Shown in pieces: positions 25,321 to 33,284 of a stretch of DNA of 64,000 nucleotides. Positions within the stretch are counted from its first letter, which is position 1. Every line of letters starts with the position of its first letter. The DNA lies in the NCBI GenBank assembly GCA_046350655.1, contig JAXMAB010000006.1, forward strand, positions 62,001 through 126,000, given 5' to 3'. The translations under genes were made by a program, and so were the position numbers. The notes beneath the pieces are model-generated. The model saw only the letters and a program-made list of their open reading frames with translations, did not search any database and was not told the origin of the DNA. This DNA comes from JAEUHO01 sp046350655 (GTDB taxonomy: Bacteria > Planctomycetota > PLA2 > JAEUHO01).

Positions 25321-25731
25321 TCAGCGGACCGGGGCGAGGACGATCGTCGCCTCGGTGGGGACCCCGGGCGTGAGGACCGCGGTGACGGCGGGGGCGAGGT
25401 ACCCCGGCGCCTCGGCGGTGACCTCGAGGCGGCCGACGGGCGCGTCGGCGAACGGGAACGTGCCGTCCGCGGCGGCGAGGCGGAGGCGACGGTCGCCGTA
25501 GCGCACGTACCCGGCGCGCGTGCCCTTCGGGAGCGGGCGGCCGTCCTCGGTGACGACGCGGAGGACGAGCTTGCCGCTGCTGCGCTCCGGGACCTGCGGG
25601 CGGTCGGAGACCGGGTCCATGGCGACGCCCGTCTGGTCGGTCGCGGGGGCGTCGGAACGGCGCGGCGTGAGGAGGAAGGCGGCGCCGGCGGTCAGCAGGG
25701 CGACGGTGAGGAGGACGGGGGTGGCGCGCAT
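25321..25731 (-). CDS. small exported protein with carboxypeptidase-regulatory-like domain
   Basis: A 136-residue product: N-terminal signal anchor MRATPVLLTVALLTAGAAFLL, short linker, then an Ig-like fold at residues 50-135 (LVLRVVTEDGRPLPKGTRAG ... GRLEVTAEAPGYLAPAVTAVL) resembling the CarboxypepD_reg/PEGA type. The ATG at 25731 places the signal segment at the start. TACGCT (25742-25747) ends 10 nt upstream. Role unknown. Confidence 0.7.
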   Translation of the reverse strand: MRATPVLLTVALLTAGAAFLLTPRRSDAPATDQTGVAMDPVSDRPQVPERSSGKLVLRVVTEDGRPLPKGTRAGYVRYGDRRLRLAAADGTFPFADAPVGRLEVTAEAPGYLAPAVTAVLTPGVPTEATIVLAPVR

Positions 25732-25825
25732 CGACCCCCGCAGCGTACCGCCGCACGCGGCGGGGGGGAGGAGGACGTCGGGCGCGGGGGGTCGCGCGGC
25801 GCGTCGCGTCGGACCCGGGGGCCGG

Positions 25826-25831
25826 TAGGCT
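25826..25831 (+). promoter_or_regulatory. -10 hexamer TAGGCT
   Basis: TAGGCT 32 nt before the ATG at 25864; divergent from the gene at 25731. Confidence 0.45.
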
Positions 25832-25863
25832 CGCGGGCGTCCGCCGTCCCCCGGAGTCGCCGC

Positions 25864-26175
25864 ATGGGCCGCGTCCTGTACCTCGTCACGTTCCGCCTGC
25901 GCGACACGCACCGGGCGGCGTTCCTCGAGGCCGCGACGAAGGAGCTGAAGCCGTACTGGGAGAGCCACGGCGTCGACCGGTTCGAGGTGTACGACGAGAT
26001 CGGGCCGACGGGGCCGACGGGGCGGGTCACGCAGGCGTATCACTTCGCGTCGCGGGAGGCCTACCTCGCGATGCAGCGGCTGCAGGACCCGAAGATGCCG
26101 ACGCAGCCCTACAAGTGGCTGTTCGAGCCGGAGTACCACGTGTTCGACCTCGTGATCCCGGGCCCGCAGGGGTGA
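25864..26175 (+). CDS. NIPSNAP-like small protein
   Basis: A 103-residue soluble product beginning MGRVLYLVTFRLRDTHRAAF, with a beta-alpha-beta pattern and a hydrophobic end strand (YHVFDLVIPG), as in dimeric alpha/beta-barrel (NIPSNAP/EthD-like) proteins. The match is by pattern only. Its stop overlaps the GTG of an ABC ATPase gene, so the two are probably co-translated. Confidence 0.6.
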   Translation: MGRVLYLVTFRLRDTHRAAFLEAATKELKPYWESHGVDRFEVYDEIGPTGPTGRVTQAYHFASREAYLAMQRLQDPKMPTQPYKWLFEPEYHVFDLVIPGPQG

Positions 26176-26954
26176 CGCGAGGCCCGGTGGCCAGCGACCG
26201 ACCCGCGGACGTCGTGCTGTCGGGCGCGACGAAGCGCTTCGGGACGACGACGGTGCTGGCGGACGTGTCGCTCGAGGTGGCGCACGGCGAGGTGGTCGCG
26301 CTCGTGGGGCCCAGCGGGTCGGGGAAGAGCACGATCCTGCGGCTGCTGAACGGGCTCGAGGCGGCGGACGGGGGCCGCGTCGAGGTGCTCGGGGTCGAGG
26401 CCCCGCGCGCCGACGTGCCCGCGGCCGCGCGCGAACGGCACTGGCTGCCGCTGCGACGGCGCATCGGGTTCGTGTTCCAGGCGTTCCCGCTGTACCCGCA
26501 CCGGACGGCGCTCGGAAACCTCACGCTCGCGCCGACGACGGTGCTCGGGCGGTCGGAGGACGAGGCGCGGGCGCGGGGCCTCGCGTTGCTCGACCGCGTC
26601 GGGCTGAAGGCCCGCGCCGACGCGTGGCCGCGGGAGCTCTCGGGCGGGCAGCGCCAGCGCGTCGCGATCGCGCGGGCGCTCGCGATGGACCCCGAGATCC
26701 TGCTGTTCGACGAGCCGACGAGCGCGCTCGACCCCGAGACGATCGGGGAGGTGCTCGAGGTCATGCGCGACCTCGTCGCGGAGCACGCGCGGACGATCCT
26801 CGTGGTGACGCACGAGGTGCGGTTCGCGCGCGAGGCGGCCGACCGCGTCGCGTTCCTCGACGGCGGCACGATCGTCGAGGTGGGCCCGGCGCGCCAGGTG
26901 CTCGACACGCCGTCGCATCCGCGGACGCGGGCGTTCCTGCAGCGCCTCCTCTGA
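26172..26954 (+). CDS. polar amino-acid-type ABC transporter ATP-binding protein
   Basis: A 260-residue ATPase with Walker A GPSGSGKST, Q-loop VFQAFPLYPHRT, signature LSGGQRQRVAIARAL, Walker B ILLFDEPTSALD and H-loop VVTHE. The order and the RRRIGFVFQ context fit the GlnQ/HisP group. GTG at 26172 overlaps the previous stop (GTGA); GTG at 26187 is an equally open alternative. Both lie in a GCGAGGCCCGG-type repeat (26174-26192), so that repeat forms the N-terminus or the 5' leader. No permease or binding protein is nearby: an orphan subunit. Confidence 0.88.
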   Translation: MTRGPVASDRPADVVLSGATKRFGTTTVLADVSLEVAHGEVVALVGPSGSGKSTILRLLNGLEAADGGRVEVLGVEAPRADVPAAARERHWLPLRRRIGFVFQAFPLYPHRTALGNLTLAPTTVLGRSEDEARARGLALLDRVGLKARADAWPRELSGGQRQRVAIARALAMDPEILLFDEPTSALDPETIGEVLEVMRDLVAEHARTILVVTHEVRFAREAADRVAFLDGGTIVEVGPARQVLDTPSHPRTRAFLQRLL

Positions 26955-27000
26955 CCGCGCTCCGCGGGGCCCGTCCCTCGGCGCGGTCCGAGGCTCGGCC

Positions 27001-27030
27001 GACCGCGGCCACCGGGCCTCGCGTGCCGAC
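27001..27030. repeat. GCGAGGCCCGG element, single arm
   Basis: GACCGCGGCCACCGGGCCTCGCG after the ATPase gene; one arm plus a degenerate partner. Confidence 0.6.
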
Positions 27031-27106
27031 CCGCCGACGGCGCCCGGTCGTCAGCGGGCCGATCGCGGCGCGCGGATCGACGGAGCGTGGGCCCGGCGGC
27101 TCGGGG

Positions 27107-27112
27107 TAGGCT
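27107..27112 (+). promoter_or_regulatory. -10 hexamer TAGGCT
   Basis: TAGGCT followed by a GGAGGG ribosome-binding site (27121-27126) and ATG at 27132; predicted leader of about 13 nt. Confidence 0.55.
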
Positions 27113-27131
27113 GACCGGACGGAGGGCGACC

Positions 27132-27422
27132 ATGTCGGCACCGGTGGCGGGGGTGGGGGCGATGGCGGTCGAGGTCGCGGCGAACGCGATCAAGGCGTGT
27201 GGCGTGCTGGTGCGGCTCGAACCCGAGGCCTTCGCGCACCTGCTCCGGAAGACCGAGCGGCCGCTCGTCGTGATGTCGGTCGGGGGCTGGTTCACCCCGT
27301 CGTACCGATACCTCACGCCGTATCGCGGGCTGACGTTCCACTGCAAGTCGCCGACGCCGGTCGAACTCCCCGCGACGGTCGAGCTGATCGACGCCGTCCG
27401 CATGTCCGTCCCCGACCTCTGA
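27132..27422 (+). CDS. small protein of unknown function
   Basis: A 96-residue product. An Ala/Val-rich helix (GVGAMAVEVAANAIKACGVLV) is followed by a beta-rich part with VVMSVGGWFTPSYRYLTPYRGLTFHCKS. Well supported as a gene by a TAGGCT hexamer, a GGAGGG ribosome-binding site and correct spacing. No family recognised. Confidence 0.65.
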   Translation: MSAPVAGVGAMAVEVAANAIKACGVLVRLEPEAFAHLLRKTERPLVVMSVGGWFTPSYRYLTPYRGLTFHCKSPTPVELPATVELIDAVRMSVPDL

Positions 27423-27426
27423 CGCG

Positions 27427-27643
27427 CCGGTTCCGCCACGTGGTGCCGCCACTTGGTGCCGGTCCCGAAGTGGCGGAACCGGATCGCGCGACCACCGGGC
27501 CTTGCGTCCCCGCGCGGACGACCGCAACCGGTCGTATACGCCCCGGCCCGCCGGCCGATGCCGCGCGAACGCCCCCCGTGCCGGTTCCGCCGTTCGGTGC
27601 CGGTCCCGATCTGGCGGAACCGATCCAGGAACGGCGGAACCGG
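27427..27643. repeat. compound hairpin array B
   Basis: Two large dyads. B1: CCGGTTCCGCCA (27427-27438) with its inverse (27471-27482), containing an inner CCGCCACTT / AAGTGGCGG hairpin. B2: CCGGTTCCGCCGTTC (27581-27595) with its exact inverse (27629-27643). Between them lies an ACCGGGCCTTGCG copy of the GCGAGGCCCGG family. The motif CCGCCAcTTGGTGcCGGTC is shared with array C. Located between convergent genes. Confidence 0.8.
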
Positions 27644-27670
27644 TCGTGACGCGGGGGACCCCCGCGCCGG

Positions 27671-29488
27671 TCAGGGCGTCGGGAAGGAGAACGTCACGGA
27701 GAGGGTCTTCGTCTCGCCCGGCGCCAGCGTCAACGACCAGGAGACGTCGGAGTGGTTCGCGACCGTGCCCCACCACCACCACGGCCACTCCTGCCAGTCG
27801 TCGCGCCGGCCCTCGTTGAGGATCACCTTGCCGCCGTCCGACGCCGTCTCGACGCGGCCGCCCATCGAGAGCGACAGCCGCATCTCGGCCGGCTCGCGCC
27901 GGCGGTTCGTCACCGTCAGCGTGCCCGCCTTCAGGGTCTTCGTCAGCGAGTTGCCGTACAGCTGGTACGCGTTCGGCTCGCGGCCCGTCTCGCGCTCCTC
28001 CCACTTCGACGTCACGTCCACCGCCACCGTCAGCGGCAGTCGCGTCGTCACGCCCGGCGACGTGTAGCCGAGCAGGTTCTGGCTGACGGGCAGCGGGCCT
28101 CGCGTCACGAGCGCGGCGCCCGTCGTCCACGGCACCTTGGCCGTGTTCGTCAGCTCGAGCTCGTGCCACACCGACGTCCGGCCCGAGGCCCCCACGCCCG
28201 CCGGCGTGGCGTCCACCCCGAGGTCGTGCTCGCGGCGGCTGCGCGTCGAGGCCTGCCCCTCCCGCGGGTGCCGCACCACCTCGACGTCGGCCGTGAACAC
28301 GTGCGCGACCGGCACCGTGCTCTGCCACAACGACAGCGCCGCGCGGTCGCCCCGCCGCAGCGTGACCTTCGGGAGCGAGTAGAGGAAGAGGTCCTGGAGC
28401 GTGTCGGTCCGCAGCTCCGGGGCGACCTCCATCGCGCCGTCGGTCGCGCCGGCCCCGCCGCCGTCGTCCGCGTCGTTGCGGAACGAGTTCGACATCGCCT
28501 GCGTCATCAGGCGCTGCGCCGCGAACGCGTCGCTGCGGCGGCCGCCGTACGTCCGCACCTGCGCCGCCGCCGCGCCCGAGATCGCGGCCTCGAGCGTCAG
28601 CGGCGACACCGTCTCCTTGAAGCGGAACGACGGCACGCCCACGACGAGGTCGATCGCCGCGTCCGTCACGTCCTCCGCGTCGTTGACGACCTCTCCGGTC
28701 AACGAGAGCTCGGCCTCCTTCTCGAGCGTCCCCTCGACGCGGTACGTCGGGATCCACCGCACGCCGTCCGTGAAGTAGAGGAGGTGCACCGTCACCGCGC
28801 GGCCCGCCGCCGCCGCGCCGAGGTCGACCGTCAGCCGCTTCGTGCGCGTCACGACGCGCTCCTTGCGCACGAGCTCCGTCACGAGCTCCGCGCCCGACAC
28901 CGTCCGCACCTCCGCGACCGGCAGCACGAGCCGCCGCCCCATCGCGTCGATCACGACGTGCGAGCCGCCGACGAGCGGCGCCGCCGGCCGCACCGTCGTC
29001 CCCGCGGGGTACGGCGACGGCGCGTCCGGCGCGCGCGGGGCCTCCGCCGCCGGCGCCTCGAGCAGCCCGACGACCCGCCCCGACACGCCGGGGTCGCCCT
29101 CGCGCGTGGACCCGAGCGTCACCTCGCGCCCGACGTTCGCGCGCAGCAGGTCGAGCACCGAGAGGCAGCTCTCCTTCCGCTCGCGCGCGACCTCCGTCTC
29201 GACCCACCCCGCGTGCAGCGCGAGCACCCGGTGCTCGGCCGCCGTCGCCCAGAAGCACCCGAGCACCGCGCCCGCGGGCACCTGCTCGGTGAACACGCGG
29301 CCGCGCGCGTCCGCCGTCGCGGTGCCCGCCTTCACGAACAACGCGTACCCGTCCTTGAACACGACCACGCGCTCGGTCGCGAGCGCGAGCCGCGCGCCCT
29401 CGGGCACGGGCTCCTCGGCCCGCCCGACGCGGGCGCAGGGGACGAGGACGGCGGTCAGGGCCAGCAGGACCATCGGGAGTCGGCGCAC
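27671..29488 (-). CDS. secreted DUF4139-type protein
   Basis: A 605-residue exported protein with a signal peptide (RRLPMVLLALTAVLVPCARVGRA). The first 180 residues match the DUF4140-like N-terminal segment (VVVFKDGYALFVKAG), followed by a DUF4139 domain with YFTDGVRWIPTYRVEG near residue 240, GEVVNDAEDVTDAAIDLVVG, and a C-terminal immunoglobulin-like block with NRRREPAEMRL. Related proteins are mucoidy or surface-associated but not biochemically defined. GTG at 29488 with GGAGG upstream; TACGCT at 29514-29519 is a likely -10. Confidence 0.78.
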   Translation of the reverse strand: MRRLPMVLLALTAVLVPCARVGRAEEPVPEGARLALATERVVVFKDGYALFVKAGTATADARGRVFTEQVPAGAVLGCFWATAAEHRVLALHAGWVETEVARERKESCLSVLDLLRANVGREVTLGSTREGDPGVSGRVVGLLEAPAAEAPRAPDAPSPYPAGTTVRPAAPLVGGSHVVIDAMGRRLVLPVAEVRTVSGAELVTELVRKERVVTRTKRLTVDLGAAAAGRAVTVHLLYFTDGVRWIPTYRVEGTLEKEAELSLTGEVVNDAEDVTDAAIDLVVGVPSFRFKETVSPLTLEAAISGAAAAQVRTYGGRRSDAFAAQRLMTQAMSNSFRNDADDGGGAGATDGAMEVAPELRTDTLQDLFLYSLPKVTLRRGDRAALSLWQSTVPVAHVFTADVEVVRHPREGQASTRSRREHDLGVDATPAGVGASGRTSVWHELELTNTAKVPWTTGAALVTRGPLPVSQNLLGYTSPGVTTRLPLTVAVDVTSKWEERETGREPNAYQLYGNSLTKTLKAGTLTVTNRRREPAEMRLSLSMGGRVETASDGGKVILNEGRRDDWQEWPWWWWGTVANHSDVSWSLTLAPGETKTLSVTFSFPTP

Positions 29489-29513
29489 GGGGAGTCCTCC
29501 GGGGACGGTCAGG

Positions 29514-29519
29514 AGCGTA
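29514..29519 (-). promoter_or_regulatory. -10 hexamer TACGCT
   Basis: Minus-strand TACGCT, 25 nt before the GTG start at 29488. Confidence 0.4.
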
Positions 29520-29601
29520 GGCACGCGAGGCCCGGCGCGCGGCAAAACCCCTGCACATTCCCGGTCCGGGTTCGGCACCGCCGCCGCCCCTGCCGCCTCC
29601 G

Positions 29602-29607
29602 TAGAAT
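29602..29607 (+). promoter_or_regulatory. -10 hexamer TAGAAT
   Basis: TAGAAT ends 7 nt before the ATG at 29615, with no ribosome-binding site; predicted leaderless. Confidence 0.6.
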
Positions 29608-29614
29608 CGTCCGG

Positions 29615-31138
29615 ATGCCCGGCCTCCGCCCCGTCGCCGTCCTCGGCCTCCTCGTCGTGTCCGCCGTCGCCGCGCCCTCCCTGTCGGCCGGCCCGCGCCC
29701 CACCGACCCGCGCGACGCGATGTTGTACGCGCGCGCGGTCCGCGTCGGCCGCAACGTCGTCGAGCGGCACCTCACGCCCGAGGGCCTGCTCGCCTACATC
29801 CACCGCCGCGACGCCACGCCGGCCCAGCTCTCGCACGACTGCCTCGACCGCGCCGACACCGCCATCTGGTCCGGCTGCTACGCCGCGTCCGTCGCCTGCC
29901 GGTACGCCGTGATGCGCGACGCCGAGTCCCTCGCGCTCGCGCGCCGCGTCGCCGCGGGCCTCGAGATGCTCTCGAAGGTGACGGGCGTCGAGGGCGCGAT
30001 CGCGCGCTCCGCGGGCCGCGCGATCCCGGGCGAGCCGCTGGGGCCGAAGGTCGTCCCGTCGCCGCTCGGCGACGGCTTCATGTACCGCAAGGACGCGAGC
30101 CGCGACGCGCTGTCCGGCATCGTCCTCGGGTGGACCTGCCTCGCGAAGTTCGTCGACGACGCCGAGGTCCGCTTCGTCGCGGGGCGCAACCTCGAGGCGA
30201 TCGCGCGCCGCCTCTACCGCGGCGGCATGGCGGTCCGCGAGCCCGACGGCGGCAAGACCAAGCACGGCGACATCGACGCCCACGTCGGCCCGTTCGAGAA
30301 CGGCTCGCACGCGGCCATCGGCTCCGCCGCGATCCTCGCCGGCGCGCGCTTCTCCGGCGCGCAGGACCTCTGGGACGCGTGGGACAAGCTCAAGGGCAAG
30401 GGCTGGGACGACGCCATCGACGGCCAGCAGACGTGGGTGGGGGGCAAGGTCCTCCACGCGTCCAACGTGAACATGGCGCACCACGGGCTCCTCGCCGTCG
30501 CGCTCCTCGACGAGGGCAAGGCGAAGCGCAACGCCATGGCCGGGCTGCGCGAGTTCCGCCGCGCGACCGACGGCTGGGGCAACGCCGGCCTCATCGCCAT
30601 GGCGCTCCTCGCGGGGCAGCAGGTCGGCCGCGACGAGAGCGTCGCCGAGCTGCGCCGCACCCTCCTCGACATGCCCGCGCAGGAGGTCCCCTTCAAGGGC
30701 ACGTGGATCGAGGAGCGCAAGGGGCCCGTGCCCTTCGAGCGCCGCCCGGTCAACTGCTGGGCCTGGAAGCAGGACGCCAACCGCGAGGAGATGGGCCGCG
30801 AGACCGCCGTCCTCGACCCGAAGGACACCTTCACGCGCGCCGACTTCCTCTTCGCGTACTGGCTCGCGCGCGCCGCCGGCGAGCTGACGCCCGGCCCCGC
30901 CGATCCCGCCCTGCCGCCCCTGCCCGGGACGGTCGGGTCCGGCGACGGTGCGCCCGGGAGCGTGACACCGGCCGCCGGCCCGGCCGTGCCCGCGCCGTCC
31001 GTCCCGCCGCAGGCCGCGCCGCCGCCGGTCGCTCCCCCGCCTGTGGGCCCGACGGTCCCGGGGCCGCGGATCCCCGACGCGGGCGCGCTCCCGCCTCCGG
31101 CGCCTCCCCCGCCTCCGGCGGCGATCCCTCCCCGCTGA
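29615..31138 (+). CDS. exported protein of unknown function with Pro-rich tail
   Basis: A 507-residue product with a Sec signal peptide (AVLGLLVVSAVAAPSLSAG). Residues 30-420 are helix-rich with evenly spaced Gly/Ala/His patterns (NMAHHGLLAVALL, GWGNAGLIAMALLAG), consistent with an alpha/alpha-toroid as in terpenoid-cyclase or glycan-lyase folds; this is a guess from pattern. The last 85 residues are Pro/Ala repeats. No catalytic signature recognised. Confidence 0.68.
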   Translation: MPGLRPVAVLGLLVVSAVAAPSLSAGPRPTDPRDAMLYARAVRVGRNVVERHLTPEGLLAYIHRRDATPAQLSHDCLDRADTAIWSGCYAASVACRYAVMRDAESLALARRVAAGLEMLSKVTGVEGAIARSAGRAIPGEPLGPKVVPSPLGDGFMYRKDASRDALSGIVLGWTCLAKFVDDAEVRFVAGRNLEAIARRLYRGGMAVREPDGGKTKHGDIDAHVGPFENGSHAAIGSAAILAGARFSGAQDLWDAWDKLKGKGWDDAIDGQQTWVGGKVLHASNVNMAHHGLLAVALLDEGKAKRNAMAGLREFRRATDGWGNAGLIAMALLAGQQVGRDESVAELRRTLLDMPAQEVPFKGTWIEERKGPVPFERRPVNCWAWKQDANREEMGRETAVLDPKDTFTRADFLFAYWLARAAGELTPGPADPALPPLPGTVGSGDGAPGSVTPAAGPAVPAPSVPPQAAPPPVAPPPVGPTVPGPRIPDAGALPPPAPPPPPAAIPPR

Positions 31139-31212
31139 CGTCCGAGCGTCCCGGTCGCTTCCGCGGCCGGGTCCGGCATGGTTGGCTCCTCGCCTCCCCG
31201 GGAGCCCCGGCC

Positions 31213-32448
31213 ATCGAACGGTTCCGCCGCAACGCCGCGCTCCTGACCGCGGGGCAGTTCGTCTCCCTGATGGGGGACGCCGTCTTCGGCGGCGCGGTCG
31301 CGTGGCTCGCGAAGTCGATGACGGGCCGCGACGACGCCGTCGGGCTCGTCGTCTTCGCCGGCACGCTCCCCTGGCTCGTGCTCGGGCCCGTCGCCGGCGC
31401 GTGGGTGGACCGCGTGGACCGCCGCCGCGCGATGGTCGCGAGCGACGTCGTGCGCGCGGCGATCCTCGGCGTGCTCTGGCTCGCGGCGCGCGACGGCGGG
31501 CTCGGGGTCCCGGTGCTCGCGGGCGCGGCGTTCCTCGTCGCGGCGGCGTCCACGCCCTTCGTGCCGGCGCGCGACGCGCTGCTGCCCACCCTCGCGGAGG
31601 GGCGCTCGCTGGTGCGGTTCAACGCCGTGTTCCAGGTCGGGGCGCAGCTGGCGGGACTCCTCGGCCTGTGGCTCGGCGGCCTCCTCCTCGGCACGCAGCC
31701 GACGACCGACGCCGCCGAGCGCGCGCGCGTGCTCGACGTGCTGGCGCTCGACGGCCTCACGTTCCTCGTGAGCGCGGCGACGCTCGCGGCGCTCGTGATG
31801 CCGCCCGCGGCGGCCCCGTCCGCGGCCGCGGGCCCGCGGGGCTCGTTGTTCCGCGAGGCGGCGCGGGGCGTCGCCGCGGCGGTGCGCGACCCGCTCCTCC
31901 TCGCGTTGCTCGTGCTCACCGCGCTCGACAACCTCGCGATCATGGGCCCGGCGATCGTCGGCGCGGCGGGGTTCGTCCACGACGACCTCGGCCTCGCGGC
32001 GGGGCACTTCGCGTGGTTCGAGGGCGCGATGGCGTCGGGCTACGTCGTCGGCGCGGTGCTCCTCGCGCGGTTCGGCGCGGGCGCGCGAAAGGGGCCGCTC
32101 ATCCTGTGGGGGATGGTGCTCGACGGCCTCACGTACGTGCCGTTCCTCTGGGTCCGCGACTACCGCGTCGCGTTGCCCCTGATCTTCGTCCACGGGCTGT
32201 TCATCCCGTGGATCGTGGTGGGGCGGACCACGCTGATCCAGCAGCACGTGCCGGAGGCGCGCCGCGGCCAGGTCTTCGCGCTCGTGAACCTCACGGTGCA
32301 GGGCATGACGGCGGTCTCGGCGCTGGTGGCGGGCCTCGTCGCGCAGCGCCACGGCGCGCCGACGCTCTTCCTCGTCGCGGGCGTGTTCGGCACGCTCTGC
32401 GGCGTCGCGGGCTTCGTCGCCGCGCCGGCGCTCCGCCGCGCGAGGTGA
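31213..32448 (+). CDS. MFS transporter
   Basis: A 12-helix major-facilitator exporter of the MFS_3/EntS-like type: ALLTAGQFVSLMGDAVFGGAVAW in helix 1 and the cytoplasmic motif A region GAWVDRVDRRRAMVASD near residue 70. About 411 residues, normal for the group. The start is a problem: the frame has no ATG, GTG or TTG between the end of the upstream gene (31138) and an ATG at 31270 that would delete helix 1. An ATC at 31213, eight bases after a GGGAG sequence, gives a normal N-terminus (ERFRRNAALL) and is the best candidate. The ATG at 31176 is in another frame, so a one-base sequence error is the alternative. Confidence 0.82.
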   Translation: MERFRRNAALLTAGQFVSLMGDAVFGGAVAWLAKSMTGRDDAVGLVVFAGTLPWLVLGPVAGAWVDRVDRRRAMVASDVVRAAILGVLWLAARDGGLGVPVLAGAAFLVAAASTPFVPARDALLPTLAEGRSLVRFNAVFQVGAQLAGLLGLWLGGLLLGTQPTTDAAERARVLDVLALDGLTFLVSAATLAALVMPPAAAPSAAAGPRGSLFREAARGVAAAVRDPLLLALLVLTALDNLAIMGPAIVGAAGFVHDDLGLAAGHFAWFEGAMASGYVVGAVLLARFGAGARKGPLILWGMVLDGLTYVPFLWVRDYRVALPLIFVHGLFIPWIVVGRTTLIQQHVPEARRGQVFALVNLTVQGMTAVSALVAGLVAQRHGAPTLFLVAGVFGTLCGVAGFVAAPALRRAR

Positions 32449-32547
32449 GCCGCGCTCGGGCGGCCCGGGCGCGCAACCCCGCGCGCAGGCGACGGCTCCG
32501 GACGCCCGGTCCCGCCGGGCGCTCGGGCGCGAGCACGCCTCGCGGGC

Positions 32548-32575
32548 GAGCGGGCCTCGCGTCCCGGGGAGCGCG
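32548..32575. repeat. GCGAGGCCCGG element, single arm
   Basis: GCGGGCCTCGCGTCCCGGGG between the convergent MFS and lipoprotein genes. Confidence 0.6.
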
Positions 32576-32589
32576 ACCGCGACGTCGTC

Positions 32590-33108
32590 TCAGCGGCGCG
32601 GGGCGGGCGCGGGCTTCGGCTCGTCGTCCTGGCGGCCGTAGACGCCGCTGCCGGTCGAGAGGCCCGGGCGGTGCGCGGTGACGTCGCCGCCGGGGAAGGA
32701 GGCCTTGAAGGGCTCGGCGAAGGGACTCGTCGCGCGCTCGTCGCTGGGGAGGCGCAGGCCCGGCGGCACTGCGCCGCCCGGCGCGAGGAACGGCGTGTAG
32801 CCGTAGCCGAAGCTGCCGTCGTAGCCCGGCACGCTCGCGGGGCCGGCGCTGCCCGACGGGCCGTAGTCGCCGTTCGTCCCCGCGTCGGTGGACGGGCCGG
32901 CGGCGCCCCACGTGCGCACGGGCTCGGCGGGGGGCCGCACGGTCTCGAGCGGCGGCGTGTCGTCGCGGAGGCGGACGTTCGGGCCGAGGCGGACCCAGCC
33001 GTCGCGCGGCGTGGCCGCGATCCGCTGCGTCGGGCGCGACGTGCAGCAGGTCGCCGACGCCGCGACGAGGGCGGCCGAGACGACGACGGCGGCGAGGCGC
33101 GGGAGCAT
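32590..33108 (-). CDS. small lipoprotein of unknown function
   Basis: A 172-residue product with signal peptide MLPRLAAVVVSAALVAASATC (lipobox ASATC). The mature part is Gly/Pro/Ser-rich and mostly disordered, with YGPSGSAGPASVPGYDG repeats. TACCAT (33115-33120) ends 6 nt before the ATG, without a ribosome-binding site. No known domain. Confidence 0.65.
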   Translation of the reverse strand: MLPRLAAVVVSAALVAASATCCTSRPTQRIAATPRDGWVRLGPNVRLRDDTPPLETVRPPAEPVRTWGAAGPSTDAGTNGDYGPSGSAGPASVPGYDGSFGYGYTPFLAPGGAVPPGLRLPSDERATSPFAEPFKASFPGGDVTAHRPGLSTGSGVYGRQDDEPKPAPAPRR

Positions 33109-33114
33109 CGCGCC

Positions 33115-33120
33115 ATGGTA
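33115..33120 (-). promoter_or_regulatory. -10 hexamer TACCAT
   Basis: Minus-strand TACCAT ends 6 nt before the ATG at 33108; predicted leaderless. Confidence 0.5.
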
Positions 33121-33154
33121 CCGCGCCGCGCGGCCGCGGGCGCCGGCCGCTCAT

Positions 33155-33284
33155 GGGCTGTGAAGAAGCCGCCTTCGCTCGGTTCTCGGGGCCCGACCCC
33201 CCCGAAAACCCGCTCGGCGTGCGGGCCCTGCGGGCCCGCGCTTCGCGGCCGCGAAGGCACCTCCGATGCCTTCGCAGCCTCTCA
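33155..33284 (-). ncRNA. 130-nt structured 3' element, copy 1
   Basis: Read on the minus strand it begins TGAGAGGCTG, the TGA being the stop codon of the sensor kinase, and ends CTTCTTCACAGCCC. It folds into successive hairpins: GAAGGC/GCCTTC, GCGGGCCC-GCA-GGGCCCGC, and a G-rich arm closed by GGGGCCCCGAGAACC. The second copy (41936-42065) keeps these stems. RNA-level function (3' end, stability or attenuation) is inferred. Confidence 0.65.

Noticed and set aside
28080..28110. GCGGGCCTCGCGTC inside the DUF4139 gene as a repeat copy
   Set aside because: Only about 12 bases match and the encoded residues (VTRGPLPVS) fit the domain's own strand, so chance is likely.
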